Assembly: GCF_014529625.1 (NCBI RefSeq)
Contig: NZ_CP076039.1
Coordinates: 2,108,001 to 2,172,000 of the forward strand
DNA length: 64,000 nt
Direction of reading: 5' to 3'
Source: Candidatus Pelagisphaera phototrophica
GTDB taxonomy: Bacteria > Verrucomicrobiota > Verrucomicrobiia > Opitutales > Opitutaceae
Positions 35,383-45,389 of this stretch are shown in pieces. The notes below the pieces were generated by a model. It did not search any database, was not told where the DNA came from, and worked only from the letters and a program-made list of their open reading frames with translations. Every line of letters starts with the position of its first letter. The stretch's first letter is position 1. The position numbers and the translations under genes are program-made.

Positions 35383-36845
35383 TGAATAAACAACTAATAG
35401 GACAAGGCGAATGGGAAGAGCTTCTTGACAAAGCCATCTCTGGCCGGTTGACGGAGTACGAGGCGAAAGAGCTCAATACGCTACTCAAGTCAGAACAAAG
35501 TCGTATCGACGATTATATCCGCTTCGTCGATATGCACGGATCACTCTATCAGGAGCCGTTGCTGGCCGTCGCGGGCGGGGCGGATAAGATGATCGACTTT
35601 GGAACCATCAAGTCTGTCGAGGCGAGAAAGGAAACCGTTCAATTTTGGAAACGTTTTGCAGCGGCGGCATCCGTTGCAGCCTTGGTGGCTTTTTCTCTGA
35701 ATCTTTGGCAGGTATTGCCAGAATCGAATTCGGAGGGATTTGAAAGGACTGATTATATTGGCATCATGACTGGCCTGAAAAATGGTGGCGACAATGAGAG
35801 GCACTTCGTAGGTCAAGGACTGCAACGCGGGCCCTTCAGGCTCGAAAGCGGCAAGGCGCAGGTGCGATTAGACAATGGAGTTGAGCTCTCCATTCGCGGG
35901 CCAGTAGAGTTTGATATCTTTGGGCTCGACCACATTGCGGTGGTTACGGGTCGGATGACGGCAAATGTTCCTCCCCAAGCAATTGGGTTTCGTATCGATA
36001 CTCCGGATATGGAGGTAGTGGACCTAGGGACCGAGTTCGCCTTGAAGGTTGATAGTTCTGGCAAGTCGCGCTTGCACGTTTTAGAAGGCGAAGTAGAAGC
36101 CCGGTTGAAAAAGGGGCTGAATAATGAGAACTATCCCCTGATTATAGCGAAAGACAGGCTTGAGGAGCTCGACCGGAGTCCTTCGTACCTAGAGAAGGTC
36201 TATGACCCTGTATCGTTTGCGCCCTCACCGGTACGAGACGAATTAATACTAGCTACGGGCGGTATGGTTCATAGTTTACAGGATGCGCCACGAGATTTGC
36301 GGCATGGGCGGTTCAAGCATGACTATATTATGCTTTTCCCAGAGCGTTTGGATTACGAGCTTTCAGAATCTCTGCCGGTCAATCTTACGGAGCCGGGAAC
36401 CTACCGATTTATCAGCAAGTCCGCCATTGAAGATTATCTGAAGACGGCAACTGACAAACAAAAAGACCGTGAAAAGCTCGTAGAATCTTCGTTGGTGCAG
36501 GGAGAAATTCCGGCGAGTACGAAGGTAAATAGTTACCTGGTTCATTTTGATGCTTCTGAAAAGAGAGGGAAAATCCATAAGGCAAGAGGGCGTATACGTT
36601 TCAGTAAGCGCATTCTAGGAGTGATCCTGCATGGACCGAACTTGAACGACAGCGACGCATTAGTAGGCAACCCGAGCACTGTTTACGAAAACAATACCGG
36701 GCGCCGTACGGAAAACGACCTGGTCCGGCTTTCATCGGACCGCCATCAAGTGTTCTTGGACTTTGAGGTCAATGGGTTTATCGACCAGGCACGCATTATC
36801 GTGGAAGCCGACATCGACCCTTCTGAACTCGCCTTGAACGACTAG
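35382..36845 (+). CDS. FecR-domain membrane protein, putative anti-sigma factor
   Basis: About 487 residues from ATG 35382 (TAATG overlap with the sigma-factor stop). The cytoplasmic N-terminus (WEELLDKAISGRLTEYEAKE) resembles an anti-sigma binding helix bundle. One membrane span, FAAAASVAALVAFSLNLWQV, lies near residue 93. The FecR domain follows: GPFRLESGKAQVRLDNGVEL, SIRGPVEFDIFG, and FRIDTPDMEVVDLGTEFAL. The last ~250 residues, outside the membrane, have no recognised domain and may sense a ligand or bind a surface partner (inference). Confidence 0.88.
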   Translation: MNKQLIGQGEWEELLDKAISGRLTEYEAKELNTLLKSEQSRIDDYIRFVDMHGSLYQEPLLAVAGGADKMIDFGTIKSVEARKETVQFWKRFAAAASVAALVAFSLNLWQVLPESNSEGFERTDYIGIMTGLKNGGDNERHFVGQGLQRGPFRLESGKAQVRLDNGVELSIRGPVEFDIFGLDHIAVVTGRMTANVPPQAIGFRIDTPDMEVVDLGTEFALKVDSSGKSRLHVLEGEVEARLKKGLNNENYPLIIAKDRLEELDRSPSYLEKVYDPVSFAPSPVRDELILATGGMVHSLQDAPRDLRHGRFKHDYIMLFPERLDYELSESLPVNLTEPGTYRFISKSAIEDYLKTATDKQKDREKLVESSLVQGEIPASTKVNSYLVHFDASEKRGKIHKARGRIRFSKRILGVILHGPNLNDSDALVGNPSTVYENNTGRRTENDLVRLSSDRHQVFLDFEVNGFIDQARIIVEADIDPSELALND

Positions 36846-36849
36846 TTTT

Positions 36850-38226
36850 CTATTTGGCGGGTCCAGGAGGATTCCAGGTGCCGAGCGGGTCGAATCGGGC
36901 GGGCTCGAGTTGAGAAGTCCATGCGTCTAGAGTTTCCTGCAGTTGGCGGAGCTTTTCGGGCTGTGCCTTTGCCAGGTTCTGAGACTCAGCCTTGTCGCGA
37001 GAAAGGTCATACAGTTCAATTGTGTCCTGCTTGTTTAGACCGATGAACTTGTCGTTACCTACACGGACCACGGCATGGTCTTTGTCGAACATTTGCCAAA
37101 AGAGAGCGGTATGTGGCGATCCCTCGTCTTTGCCGGTGATATATGGGACCAGATTCACGCCGTCGAGCGGGCGATCTGCCGCTATTTCCACGCGAGTCAA
37201 ACCGGCAATGGTGCCAAGGATATCCATCGAGCTAACTGGCTCGTGATAGTCGCTTCCTGGTTGAATGGTTCCGGTCCATCGAAAAGCGAAAGGCACGCGT
37301 TGGCCCCCTTCGTAGATGGTGCCTTTACTGTCTCGAAGTGGACGGTTGATCGAACCGTTGTTACCTGCGCCACCATTGTCCGAAAGGAAAAACACGAGAG
37401 TATCCTCTTCCAGGTCGGCTTCCGCTAATGTGTCGAGAACGCGGCCCACGCCGTCGTCGACCGCACTCACCATAGCCGCGTAGGTGCGTCGAAGCTTGTT
37501 TTCGATGTGGGTAAAACGATCTAGATACTTTTGGCTGGCCTGCATGGGGGTATGCGGTGCGTTGTAGCTCAGAAAGAGGAGGAAGGGCTTTTCTTGGTTC
37601 TTGTTTATAAAGTCTACCGCCTCGTGCGAAAATTCATCGGTTAGGTACTCATCTGTTTCAACACGACGATCGTTACGAAGAAGTTTGGTGTTGTACCACG
37701 CTCCTTTTCTATCCACGTCCTCGATTCTCTGATACGTGAGATCCTCGGGGAAATATCGGTGCCCACCGGATTCAAAGCCGTAAAACTCGTCAAACCCGCG
37801 TGCATTTGGTCTGAACTTAGGATGTGTCCCTAGGTGCCATTTGCCCACGTACCCCGTGTGGTAGTCGATCTTCTTTAGAATCTCGGCCATGTTCTCTTCC
37901 TCAAGGGGCAGGCCGGCGTTTTCATCAAAGGGATTAAGGGTCGGATTTCGTCGGTGTCCAAATCGACCCTGGTACCGTCCAGTGATCAAACCTGCCCGAC
38001 TGGGGGAACAAACGGAATAGGTGACGTAACCATTGGTGAACCGGACGCCCTCGTGGGCGATTCGATCGATGTTCGGAGTGGGAATGTCCTCGCACCCATT
38101 GAAGCCGACATCAGCGTATCCTTGGTCGTCGGTCATTATGATGACGAGATTGGGATGATCATGATCAGCACAGGCGATTGTGCTTAGAGAAATAGCGGCA
38201 CCGAAAGCTAGTAACGAAATTTTCAT
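36850..38226 (-). CDS. Secreted sulfatase
   Basis: 458-residue type I (formylglycine) sulfatase that cleaves sulfate esters, probably from a glycan. A signal peptide covers residues 1-20 (LLAFGAAISLSTIACA). Metal residues are in LVIIMTDDQGYADVGFNG. The modification motif is Cys73 in CSPSRAGLITGR. Later family blocks: LSYNAPHTPMQ, FFLSDNGGAGNNG and YEGGQRVPFAFRW. The formylglycine is made by a separate maturation enzyme not in this window. Nearest neighbour is the sulfatase at 38281-39798, same strand, 54 bp upstream, probably in one operon. Confidence 0.95.
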   Translation of the reverse strand: MKISLLAFGAAISLSTIACADHDHPNLVIIMTDDQGYADVGFNGCEDIPTPNIDRIAHEGVRFTNGYVTYSVCSPSRAGLITGRYQGRFGHRRNPTLNPFDENAGLPLEEENMAEILKKIDYHTGYVGKWHLGTHPKFRPNARGFDEFYGFESGGHRYFPEDLTYQRIEDVDRKGAWYNTKLLRNDRRVETDEYLTDEFSHEAVDFINKNQEKPFLLFLSYNAPHTPMQASQKYLDRFTHIENKLRRTYAAMVSAVDDGVGRVLDTLAEADLEEDTLVFFLSDNGGAGNNGSINRPLRDSKGTIYEGGQRVPFAFRWTGTIQPGSDYHEPVSSMDILGTIAGLTRVEIAADRPLDGVNLVPYITGKDEGSPHTALFWQMFDKDHAVVRVGNDKFIGLNKQDTIELYDLSRDKAESQNLAKAQPEKLRQLQETLDAWTSQLEPARFDPLGTWNPPGPAK

Positions 38227-38280
38227 AGGGAAATAGAGTGGGGTGAGTCTGCCGGGCCCTGGCAGGGCTTATTTTGTTTG

Positions 38281-39798
38281 CTATCTGATGCGAGTCCCGG
38301 TTCGTGCCGCCCAGTCGTGCCATGCTTTGATGAGTCGGTGTGTGGTTTCAGGTTGTGACTTGGCGAGGTTAACGCTTTCCGTCCGGTCGGTTGAAAGGTC
38401 GTAGAGTTCCCATTCTTTGACGAGCTTATCCCACACGACTTTCATGTCGCCTTCGCGATACGCCTTATTACCACTCCATTCCCAAGCCATGTATCCGTGT
38501 CCGGAACGCTTCCCCCCAGCAAATACGGAAAGGAGAGATTTTCCTTCGAGCGGAAGAATAGTTTCGCCGTTGCGTTTATTTGGATACGTCGCATCAGCCA
38601 TTTCGATAAAAGTCGCCATGAAATCGACGATGTGCCCCGTCTGCTCGGTAATCGATCCTGCTTTAATTTTTCCGGGCCACCAGGCGATCATGGGCGTGTT
38701 GGCCCCACCTTCCTGTAGCCAGCTTTTGTGCCGCCGAAAGGGGGCATTTTGAGCCCATCCCCATGAAGGCCCCACAGCGACGTAATCGTCGATAGGACCG
38801 GCATTACGTTCCTCTGGATTGCGACCGCCAGGTTCTTCGGCGCAGCCACCATTGTCCGACAGGAAACAGATAAGCGTATTGTCGTCGACCTTGAGCTCTC
38901 TCAGAGCTTGAAGGAGGCGACCGATATTCTGGTCAACGCTATCGACCATCGCTGCGTACACCGCCATACGATGGTCTTCAAATTCCTGATCAGCGATCTC
39001 CCAGTCATAGGCATCCGAGTCAGTGGGTGTGAGTTGGTAACGTTCTCGATCTATCAGTCCCATCGCTAGCTGACGTTCATACCGTTGTTCTCGCATCTTT
39101 TCCCATCCCATCATGAATTTACCCTTGTATTTAGCGATGTCCTCAGGCTTGGCGTGAAGGGGATAGTGGGGGGCGGTGTAAGTGATGTGATGGAAGAAGG
39201 GGCGGTCGGGATCGGCCAACGCGGTCTTTCGAATCGTTTCTATGGCATGATCGGTAAATGCATCGGTAGTGTAGTAGTTTTCTGGGAACGACTTCACCGG
39301 TTGATTGTTATGCCCAAATTTGCGTATGCGTCCGCCCTTGTATTTTGGATCGGGCTGTAGAGGGTTAAAGAAATTGCAGCAGCCATCGAGGAGTCCATAA
39401 TACTCTTGGAAGCCACGATGGAAAGGGTGAGTGGTTTCGCTGTTTCCCAAGTGCCATTTTCCTGAGAGTGCGGTCGCGTATCCGGCATCGCCGAGAACTT
39501 CTCCGAGCGTAACCATGTTTGTTTTTAGAAGATCACCTTCTGGCCTGGGCCAAAGACCTGTGACAATCGATGCGCGAGTGGTGGTGCACTTCGCATTATT
39601 GTAGAACTGCGTAAACCGCATGCCCTCGGCCGCGAGTTGGTCCAAGTTGGGTGTGTCGACTTCCCCTCCATAGCAACCGATGTCGCTCCATCCCATATCG
39701 TCAACCATTATGAGGATGATGTTGGGGCGACCGTCGGCGTGGGCGAGAAAGGAGAAAGCTAAGAAGAGAAGAAGTGATGAGAGTTTTCGGAGTGCCAT
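38281..39798 (-). CDS. Secreted sulfatase, CTTTR type
   Basis: 505-residue sulfatase with a Sec signal (LSSLLLFLAFSFLAHA). Metal motif LIMVDDMGWSDIGCYGG. The formylglycine position is Cys71 in AKCTTTRASIVTG, where Thr replaces the Pro of the CxPxR core; such variants are known in some sulfatases and are still converted. Other blocks: GKWHLGNSETTHPFHRG, YTAPHYPLHA, CFLSDNGGCAEEP and GGANTPMIAWWPG. The LHA and GWSDIG patterns fit arylsulfatase A-like enzymes. It is divergent from the sulfatase at 40038. Confidence 0.94.
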   Translation of the reverse strand: MALRKLSSLLLFLAFSFLAHADGRPNIILIMVDDMGWSDIGCYGGEVDTPNLDQLAAEGMRFTQFYNNAKCTTTRASIVTGLWPRPEGDLLKTNMVTLGEVLGDAGYATALSGKWHLGNSETTHPFHRGFQEYYGLLDGCCNFFNPLQPDPKYKGGRIRKFGHNNQPVKSFPENYYTTDAFTDHAIETIRKTALADPDRPFFHHITYTAPHYPLHAKPEDIAKYKGKFMMGWEKMREQRYERQLAMGLIDRERYQLTPTDSDAYDWEIADQEFEDHRMAVYAAMVDSVDQNIGRLLQALRELKVDDNTLICFLSDNGGCAEEPGGRNPEERNAGPIDDYVAVGPSWGWAQNAPFRRHKSWLQEGGANTPMIAWWPGKIKAGSITEQTGHIVDFMATFIEMADATYPNKRNGETILPLEGKSLLSVFAGGKRSGHGYMAWEWSGNKAYREGDMKVVWDKLVKEWELYDLSTDRTESVNLAKSQPETTHRLIKAWHDWAARTGTRIR

Positions 39799-40037
39799 AA
39801 AAGAATAATAGTGTAACGCGTTGACAGTGATAAGGTATTACCGCGAATGCACGAAAAATAGACGAACGAAATTAGGAGAAGATCTGAGCGTGTGTTTGAA
39901 CCGAGAAGAAGGTAGGGCTAATGAAAGATTCTAACTCTAGGTTTGAACACTGAATTCTCGGGTGCTAGCAGATTATTCGTTTTTCGTTGGCATCATGGCA
40001 TCTCAGCTCGATTCTCCTGGCGAAGCTCTTGAAGTCT
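39799..40037. other. Divergent promoter region between two sulfatase genes
   Basis: No gene supported. The 239 bp should hold both promoters. I see no operator-like repeat here, nor any match to the LacI-type site near 45390. Confidence 0.35.
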
Positions 40038-41618
40038 ATGAAGCACTATACTCCGTTTCTTCTCCTTTTATCATTCTTTTCTATTCCTATTTTAGCGGAC
40101 CCGCCACATGCGGCGAGCCTGTCCAGACCGAATATTCTCCTCATCATCGCGGACGATGCATCCCGGAACAGCATGAGCGTTTATGGCAGCACCTACGTTA
40201 AGACTCCGAATTTCGATCGAATCGCTAATGAAGGGCTGCTCTTTACCAATGCGTACAATTGCAATCCGAAGTGCGCTCCCGCTCGGGCCTGTTTGGTAAC
40301 GGGAAGGTATTCATGGCAGCTGGAGGAGGCGACTAATCATAATCCATTCTTATCGGATAAATGGGTCTTCTATCCGTACTTGCTCGAGGAGGACGGGTAC
40401 TTTGTTGGCTTTACCGGCAAAGGCTGGGGACCGGGCGTTTTCAAAGGAGTGCACCGGGGTCGCGACCAGTTTTTGACGCCCGAAAACCCAGCGGGGCATC
40501 CTTACAATGAAAAGACGCTCAAGGCTCCGTATCGGGGCATTGGAAGAGGCGATTACGCTGGAAACTTTGAGCTCTTCCTAGACAAGAAACCAGACGATCA
40601 GCCCTTTTGTTTTTGGCTTGGCACCAAAGAGCCACATCGAGGCTATGAAAAGGATTCGTGGAAAAAGGACGGCCGCGATTTGGATGATATAGTTGTACAG
40701 GATTTTTATCCAGACAACGAAACAATTCGTGGTGACTTGGCCGACTACGCCATCGAGGTGGAATGGTTCGATACGCACATTGGTCGGGCGCTTGCCGCGC
40801 TCGAAGAACGTAGCATGCTGGAAAACACTCTGGTCATCGCGACGTCGGACCACGGGATGCCATTTCCCCGAATAAAGGGTCAGATCTATGACGAGGGTTT
40901 CCGGGTCCCACTCGCAGCGCGTTGGGGAGCGAAAATAAAGCCGGGTCGCGTTGTGACGGATTTCGTCACGTTTCCTGATGTGGCCCCAACGATCATGGAT
41001 GCTGTGGGGCTAGACCCGCACGATCAAATGACGGGATCTAGCTTCCTCTACGCACTGTTGAGCGAGAAGGAAGGACGCATCGACACCAGTCGCGATCATA
41101 CTTTGCTTGGCAAAGAGCGACACGATACAGGTCGGGTTGACGGCGATGTCTTTTCGGTCGGCTACCCGGCAAGAGCATTACGTGACGACCGGTTTCTGTA
41201 TGTTCGCAATTTCAAGCCACATCGATGGCCTGTAGGGAATCCGGAATACGGATACACGAATACGGACGGATCTCCTACTAAGAGCTATTTGACGAACCTG
41301 GATGAAGGGCATCCGGACTACCGGTACTTCGAATGGTCGTTTGGCAAACGCCCTGCAGAAGAGCTCTATGATATCGTGGAGGATCCCCACTGCCTTGCGA
41401 ATTTGGCAACTTCGCCTGAATATCGGGACGTCAAGGAGGCAATGCGGGTCCGAATGGAGAAAGGATTGACTGCCCAAGAGGACCCGAGGATACTGGGTAA
41501 AGGCGAGATATTCGATCGTTATCCAAATAGCCGGATTGATCCACAACGAAAGACCTACAATAACCCCGACTATGATCCAGTGAAGGACTTCGAAAGATGG
41601 AAAAACACCCAATACTAA
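40038..41618 (+). CDS. Secreted sulfatase
   Basis: About 526 residues from ATG 40038, chosen because it puts the signal peptide (YTPFLLLLSFFSIPILA) at the start; an earlier ATG at 39987 gives a poor leader. Metal site LLIIADDASRNSMSVYGS. Formylglycine motif Cys79 in CAPARACLVTGRYSW. Later blocks: FWLGTKEPHRGYEK, VIATSDHGMPFPRIKGQIYD and LYDIVEDPHCLANLA. The ASRNSM pattern resembles heparan N-sulfatase-like proteins. It overlaps the esterase gene by 22 bp, so the two are co-translated. Confidence 0.94.
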   Translation: MKHYTPFLLLLSFFSIPILADPPHAASLSRPNILLIIADDASRNSMSVYGSTYVKTPNFDRIANEGLLFTNAYNCNPKCAPARACLVTGRYSWQLEEATNHNPFLSDKWVFYPYLLEEDGYFVGFTGKGWGPGVFKGVHRGRDQFLTPENPAGHPYNEKTLKAPYRGIGRGDYAGNFELFLDKKPDDQPFCFWLGTKEPHRGYEKDSWKKDGRDLDDIVVQDFYPDNETIRGDLADYAIEVEWFDTHIGRALAALEERSMLENTLVIATSDHGMPFPRIKGQIYDEGFRVPLAARWGAKIKPGRVVTDFVTFPDVAPTIMDAVGLDPHDQMTGSSFLYALLSEKEGRIDTSRDHTLLGKERHDTGRVDGDVFSVGYPARALRDDRFLYVRNFKPHRWPVGNPEYGYTNTDGSPTKSYLTNLDEGHPDYRYFEWSFGKRPAEELYDIVEDPHCLANLATSPEYRDVKEAMRVRMEKGLTAQEDPRILGKGEIFDRYPNSRIDPQRKTYNNPDYDPVKDFERWKNTQY

Positions 41619-42442
41619 GAACGCTCCTCGCTGTACTGGCATACGTCGCCATTAGCGTCGGAGCTGTCGCTGAAGAAGTCGGTGCAAACGGAATACGCTC
41701 TCATCGATTAGAGTCGCTTTTTCAAGGGAGCGAGACGACGGTTCGCGTGCTACTACCGGACGACTACAATGCGAATTATCGCTATCGAGTGCTCTATGTG
41801 CTGCCGGTTGTCGCCAAAGACGACCGTCGCTTCGGGGACGGACTGCTAGAGGTTCAAAAGCACAATCTCCACAACGCCCATCGCCTGATTTGCGTATCGC
41901 CGGAGTTCACGGAAATGTCCTGGTTCGCCAATCATGCAAGCGATCCAGCTCTAAGCGACGAGACCCATTTTTTGAACGTCGTGCTTCCGCTTGTGGACGA
42001 GTCATACGCCACGATCGCGACGAATAAGGGTCGCCTGCTGGTCGGATTCAGCAAATCGGGATGGGGAGCGCTTTCCCTGCTGTTGCGCAACCCGGATTTG
42101 TTTCATCGAGCAACAGGTTGGGATACGGGAATTCGAGTGGACACCGGACCGATTGAGGAGGCGGACCGGCAGGATCGAATTGACCGCATCTGGGGCACTC
42201 GTGCTAATTTTGAGCGATATCGGCTGTCCTCTTTGATAAAGACCCGTGGAAAGTTGTTGGGCGAAGAAGCACGTATTTTCTACTTCAATACCAGTGGTAG
42301 GCGAGCGAAAGGGGGCGCCATCCTTCATCATTTAATGGTCGAACGTGAAATTCCACACCGCTATGTTTTCGAGCCCAAAATTCCTCATCGTTGGGACAGC
42401 GGCTGGATGCCCGAAGCGGTGGCCTTTTTAGTTGCAAACTAG
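41597..42442 (+). CDS. Exported esterase, alpha/beta hydrolase
   Basis: 281 residues with signal peptide LRTLLAVLAYVAISVGAVAE. Esterase D-like alpha/beta hydrolase: the nucleophile elbow GFSKSGWGAL puts Ser152 in GxSxxG. A C-terminal catalytic His is likely in PKIPHRWDSGW, and the acid could be in the FLNVVLPLVDESY region or later. It overlaps the preceding sulfatase gene. A natural pairing would be removal of acetyl or acyl esters from the same sulfated glycan (inference). Confidence 0.85.
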   Translation: MEKHPILRTLLAVLAYVAISVGAVAEEVGANGIRSHRLESLFQGSETTVRVLLPDDYNANYRYRVLYVLPVVAKDDRRFGDGLLEVQKHNLHNAHRLICVSPEFTEMSWFANHASDPALSDETHFLNVVLPLVDESYATIATNKGRLLVGFSKSGWGALSLLLRNPDLFHRATGWDTGIRVDTGPIEEADRQDRIDRIWGTRANFERYRLSSLIKTRGKLLGEEARIFYFNTSGRRAKGGAILHHLMVEREIPHRYVFEPKIPHRWDSGWMPEAVAFLVAN

Positions 42443-44190
42443 CTGTATTTTCGGGATACGTATCGTTCGTATTTCGGCTGCAACCAGACGTGGGCCCAGT
42501 AGCAGAAGGCGAGACATATAGTCAAGGAAACCGCAAGCAGCGTTAGAAAGGACGGGGCGACTACGCCGTCTTTGTAGGCGAAACCCAGTTTCGAAAAGAA
42601 AACGTAGGTCAGGGCGGCGCAGGACAAGAGCATGGCACTGACCAGCATACTAAATCGCCAGGCGTTCATCGGAACTTTGGGAGCGTGGAGGTGAAAATAG
42701 GCTTTGCTATGCGGGCGTAGCTTGGCCCAGGCGACGAGAATCAAAGCTTCGAGGATAAATAGAATCGTGAAAATGTGCATGAAGTGAATTGTGATTTTGA
42801 GACCGAAAATCGCTAGTCCCCAAACAAGTATAAAATAGGTGAGGATGTGAAACAGGATGACGAATATCGCGGCAGCGGGAGGTACGCGTAATTGCTGGGC
42901 GAAAAGTCCAAGCGTAACTAGAACAGCGATTGGGATAGCAATGAATCCCGCGAATTTGCTCACGAAAATAAATACACCGTCAGCGGCATGAACAAGGTTG
43001 GGAGCGAGGAACAAGGTGGCGACCGCGGTAATGATGGCGAAGGTTTTGGATACGCTGATTAGCTTCCGGTCGTCTGCTTTTTTATTAAAGATCGGTTTGT
43101 ACAAATCGAAGGCGAACATGGTCGCCGACGAATTGAGAAGCGAGTTGTATGTGGAAAACACTGTACCAAGCATAACGGCGATAAACAGGCCTAGGAGCGG
43201 TTTAGGCAGCGTGGCTTCGACCAAAGCGGGGTAGGCCATGTCATTCGGTGAAAGATTTGGTCCGAAAAGGTGGAACGCGATTAATCCTGGGAACATGGCC
43301 ATGAAAGGGATGAGCATTTTGAAAAATCCGGATAAGAGGAGCCCTTTCTGTCCTTCTTTGAGACTGGCGGCACCCAGCGCCCGCTGGATGATGAACTGGT
43401 TGGTGCTCCAGTAAAAAATGGCCATGACCATCAGTCCGGTGAATACTGCGGAAATTGGAATTGCGTCTAGTTCGCTACCCGTTCCGATGGCATTGAGTTT
43501 TTCAGTGTGGGTGGTGGTGATTTTGGTGAGAGCGGTTCCAATTCCGCCACCTAGTTTGTCACCCAGGGCCATGAGCCCGAAAATCGGGAGAAGGCAGCCG
43601 ATTAAAAGCAGCCCAATTCCGTTAAGCGTATCGGATATAGCGACCGCTCGAAGTCCGCCGCTGATCGCGTAGATCGACCCGACGACACCAATCGTCCAGG
43701 TAATGACCCAAATTGACTGCGTTTGGCTTAGCCCAGTCATTCCTTCAAAGTCCAACGCTTTCATCAAGGCAAGCGTACCGCTGTAGAGCACGCTAGGGGA
43801 CCAAATGAATATGTATCCAAACATCAGTAAGCAACTGACGAGTCGGCCGGTGCCTTCGCCGTAGCGGGATTTGAGAAAGGTGGGCATCGTAGCGAACGCG
43901 CCGCCAAGATACATGGGTAAGAAGATGACCGCGAGGAGAATGATACCCCGCACAGCCCAGACTTCCCAGGCGAGGGCGGTCATATTCCCGGCATAGGTTA
44001 ATCCGTTCTGGCCGATGAGCTGCTCGGTTGAGATGTTAGTGAGGAGGAGAGACCCACCGATGAAAAGTCCTGTAAGTCCTCTTCCGGCGAGGAAATAGCC
44101 GCTAGCGGACGAGAGATGCCCACGGGTCTTACGCCAAGAGTACCAAGCGACAAATCCCATAAAGGCGAGGCAGGAAACAAACGTTAGCAT
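42439..44190 (-). CDS. Sodium/solute symporter (SSS family)
   Basis: 583 residues, about 13-14 hydrophobic helices, typical of SSS transporters. The family signature is YAISGGLRAVAISDTLNGIG, with LLLTNISTEQLIGQNGLTYA (first broken helix, Na+ site region) near the N-terminus. It imports a sugar or related solute using the sodium gradient. It ends 4 bp into the esterase gene end on the opposite strand. Its promoter faces the LacI gene end at 44267. The substrate is probably a product of the neighbouring enzymes (inference). Confidence 0.93.
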   Translation of the reverse strand: MLTFVSCLAFMGFVAWYSWRKTRGHLSSASGYFLAGRGLTGLFIGGSLLLTNISTEQLIGQNGLTYAGNMTALAWEVWAVRGIILLAVIFLPMYLGGAFATMPTFLKSRYGEGTGRLVSCLLMFGYIFIWSPSVLYSGTLALMKALDFEGMTGLSQTQSIWVITWTIGVVGSIYAISGGLRAVAISDTLNGIGLLLIGCLLPIFGLMALGDKLGGGIGTALTKITTTHTEKLNAIGTGSELDAIPISAVFTGLMVMAIFYWSTNQFIIQRALGAASLKEGQKGLLLSGFFKMLIPFMAMFPGLIAFHLFGPNLSPNDMAYPALVEATLPKPLLGLFIAVMLGTVFSTYNSLLNSSATMFAFDLYKPIFNKKADDRKLISVSKTFAIITAVATLFLAPNLVHAADGVFIFVSKFAGFIAIPIAVLVTLGLFAQQLRVPPAAAIFVILFHILTYFILVWGLAIFGLKITIHFMHIFTILFILEALILVAWAKLRPHSKAYFHLHAPKVPMNAWRFSMLVSAMLLSCAALTYVFFSKLGFAYKDGVVAPSFLTLLAVSLTICLAFCYWAHVWLQPKYERYVSRKYS

Positions 44191-44266
44191 ATGATTGGTT
44201 TAGAGTAAACTAGTTAGGGAGGATTTGAAGATGGGTTTGATCGACCCGTAAAAGGGATCTTAGGCT

Positions 44267-45346
44267 CTATTCGATGTTTGAGGTATTGGAGTTAGAGATG
44301 AGTTCTTCGCTTATTGGGGGAAGCGAGAAACCTTTGCGCCAAGAGCCGTTTACCTGAGTTCCGATAGAAGCGTCAAGTGGCCCTCTCTGATTACGCTGCA
44401 GGAGGCTGTTGAGTACGTCAACTGAGGTGGCCCCCATAGTGCGTCGATGTTGATAAATGCCGCTGACGCCGGGTTTGTCGTCAGAAACATTTAGACTAAC
44501 GTACCCCACATCATCGGGAACTTTGATGCCTTCTGCCTCGGCGGCTTCGAAGAATCCGTCGCATCGGCTAATAACCGCTTGCGGCTGATAGCGAAGCAGC
44601 CAGGAACGAATCGTTTCCGTTTGATCGGTCTCGTCTAGGTTAAGGATTGGAATGGTGTCGAGTGTACCTTCCATCTGAGATTGGGCGTATAGGTGGGCTG
44701 CTTCCCATTGATGGCTCCACCGGTCGGCGAAATCTGACCTAACAACCAGTCCGACGCGAGTGTATCCACGAATTCGTAACCTTTCCCAGCATAGCAGGTA
44801 ATCCGTATACTGGTTTGGCAGGATATGATGGAAGAAGGGGTACCTCCCTGGCTTTTCGATCGCTACTACTGAAAATGCGTCCCAGTCTAAGTCCAGTTTG
44901 TCATTGTAGTTTTCGAAAGGAGCTAGAATGACTCCGCGAATTCCACGCGTTTTCAATATCTCACTAAAGCGTTTTGGCGTAGCTCCATCGGCTTTTGACC
45001 AGAATGGTTGTAGCGTGTAGCCGAGTTCAAGGGCTCTACTTTTAGCTCCCTCAATCACTTCGCGTATGCTCGCAAGTTGATTCCAGTCTTCCGGATTCTT
45101 CCAATTGGAAATAAATCCGATGACAGAGAAATTGTTGTGAACGCGGAGACGATTCCGATGTGCCGCTAGTGCGGAGAGGGCCGGGTCCGGAGTGTATTTG
45201 ATTTCGTCGGCTATTTTCTTTACTCGTTCGATTGTGCTCTGAGGAAGAGACGGGTGGTTCTTCAGCGCCATGGATACTGCCGCAATACTTAGATTTGCTT
45301 GGGCAGCAATGTCCTTAAGGGTCGGGCGTTTATAGTCCTTCGGCAC
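44267..45346 (-). CDS. LacI-family transcriptional regulator
   Basis: About 359 residues from GTG 45346 (MPKDYKRPTLKDIAAQANLS); TTG 45382 in frame adds twelve residues. The N-terminal helix-turn-helix is TLKDIAAQANLSIAAVSMAL with hinge helix YTPDPALSALA. A periplasmic-binding-protein-like sensor domain follows (FSVIGFISNWKNPEDWNQLA to GTQVNGSWRKGF). A probable operator, TTAAACGTTTCAG, lies at 45391-45403 upstream, suggesting autoregulation. Neighbours on both sides are SSS symporters, so the ligand is probably an imported sugar. Confidence 0.92.
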   Translation of the reverse strand: MPKDYKRPTLKDIAAQANLSIAAVSMALKNHPSLPQSTIERVKKIADEIKYTPDPALSALAAHRNRLRVHNNFSVIGFISNWKNPEDWNQLASIREVIEGAKSRALELGYTLQPFWSKADGATPKRFSEILKTRGIRGVILAPFENYNDKLDLDWDAFSVVAIEKPGRYPFFHHILPNQYTDYLLCWERLRIRGYTRVGLVVRSDFADRWSHQWEAAHLYAQSQMEGTLDTIPILNLDETDQTETIRSWLLRYQPQAVISRCDGFFEAAEAEGIKVPDDVGYVSLNVSDDKPGVSGIYQHRRTMGATSVDVLNSLLQRNQRGPLDASIGTQVNGSWRKGFSLPPISEELISNSNTSNIE

Positions 45347-45389
45347 AGGTTGGGAATATGGAGGGACACAGGCCGATCTCAATCATTTA

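Noticed and set aside
36992-37428. Plus-strand ORFs of 84-117 residues inside sulfatase genes
   Set aside because: Antisense shadows of intact sulfatases with full motif sets.
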